DNA from: an uncultured Lacticaseibacillus sp.
Lineage (GTDB): Bacteria; Bacillota; Bacilli; Lactobacillales; Lactobacillaceae
Reading direction: 5' to 3'
DNA: 13,655 bases
Assembly: GCA_934339215.1 (NCBI GenBank)
Contig: CAKRHU010000012.1
Span: forward strand, 1-13,655
Position 1 is the stretch's first letter. Each line of letters opens with the position of its first letter. The notes under the pieces are model-generated. The model was given only the letters and a program-made list of their open reading frames with translations. It had not been told where the DNA came from and searched no databases. The translations under genes were made by a program, and so were the position numbers. This document shows positions 13,651-13,655 of the stretch, in pieces.

Positions 13651-13655
13651 TTGCT

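Noticed and set aside
1..13655. Insertion sequence, phage, CRISPR or tRNA
   Set aside because: No transposase or phage protein, no regularly spaced repeats and no cloverleaf with CCA-type end was seen on either strand.

Overview
The window looks like a stretch of Lactobacillaceae (low-to-middling GC Firmicute) chromosome. This is inferred from strong AGGAGG-type ribosome binding sites, tightly packed and overlapping genes, TTG/GTG starts, a DegV protein, and protein wording typical of lactobacilli. The species cannot be named from the sequence alone. I see no IS element, phage gene, CRISPR array, tRNA or rRNA.

Layout. Bases 1-135 are probably the tail of an unidentified gene. Bases 199-5371 form a five-gene operon on +: an SsuC/TauC-type ABC permease, its ATPase, an integral-membrane acyltransferase-3 protein, an acyl-CoA synthetase (AMP-binding family), and an SsuA-type substrate-binding protein. 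It ends in a hairpin plus an intrinsic terminator. The two acyl-transfer genes lie between the transporter ATPase and the binding protein, suggesting import of a small acid, activation to a CoA thioester, and transfer to a membrane or surface acceptor. A degV gene follows (5587-6456), then two cyclic-di-GMP-type genes. The first is a membrane protein with degenerate GGDEF and EAL-like domains (6656-8395). The second is a membrane GGDEF protein with an intact GGEEF motif whose reading frame is cut by an in-frame TGA at 9094-9096. A perfect 17-bp terminator hairpin closes this group.

Next are a TetR-family regulator (9734-10282) and, convergent with no gap, a DMT/EamA transporter on the minus strand (10283-11179). 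On + come a TerC-family membrane protein, which lacks any normal start codon behind its ribosome binding site and may start at ATC, and a hexapeptide O-acetyltransferase overlapping it. A bidirectional terminator (12623-12657) separates these from the right-hand end.

The right-hand end (minus strand, 12613-13623) is a decayed phosphonate-use locus. phnC carries a one-base frameshift four codons after its start, and its 3' end is joined directly to the last ~90-100 codons of phnW, the 2-aminoethylphosphonate:pyruvate transaminase. Everything that once lay between has been deleted. The window therefore shows two or three inactivation events beside a compact, intact transport/acyl-activation operon of unknown substrate.
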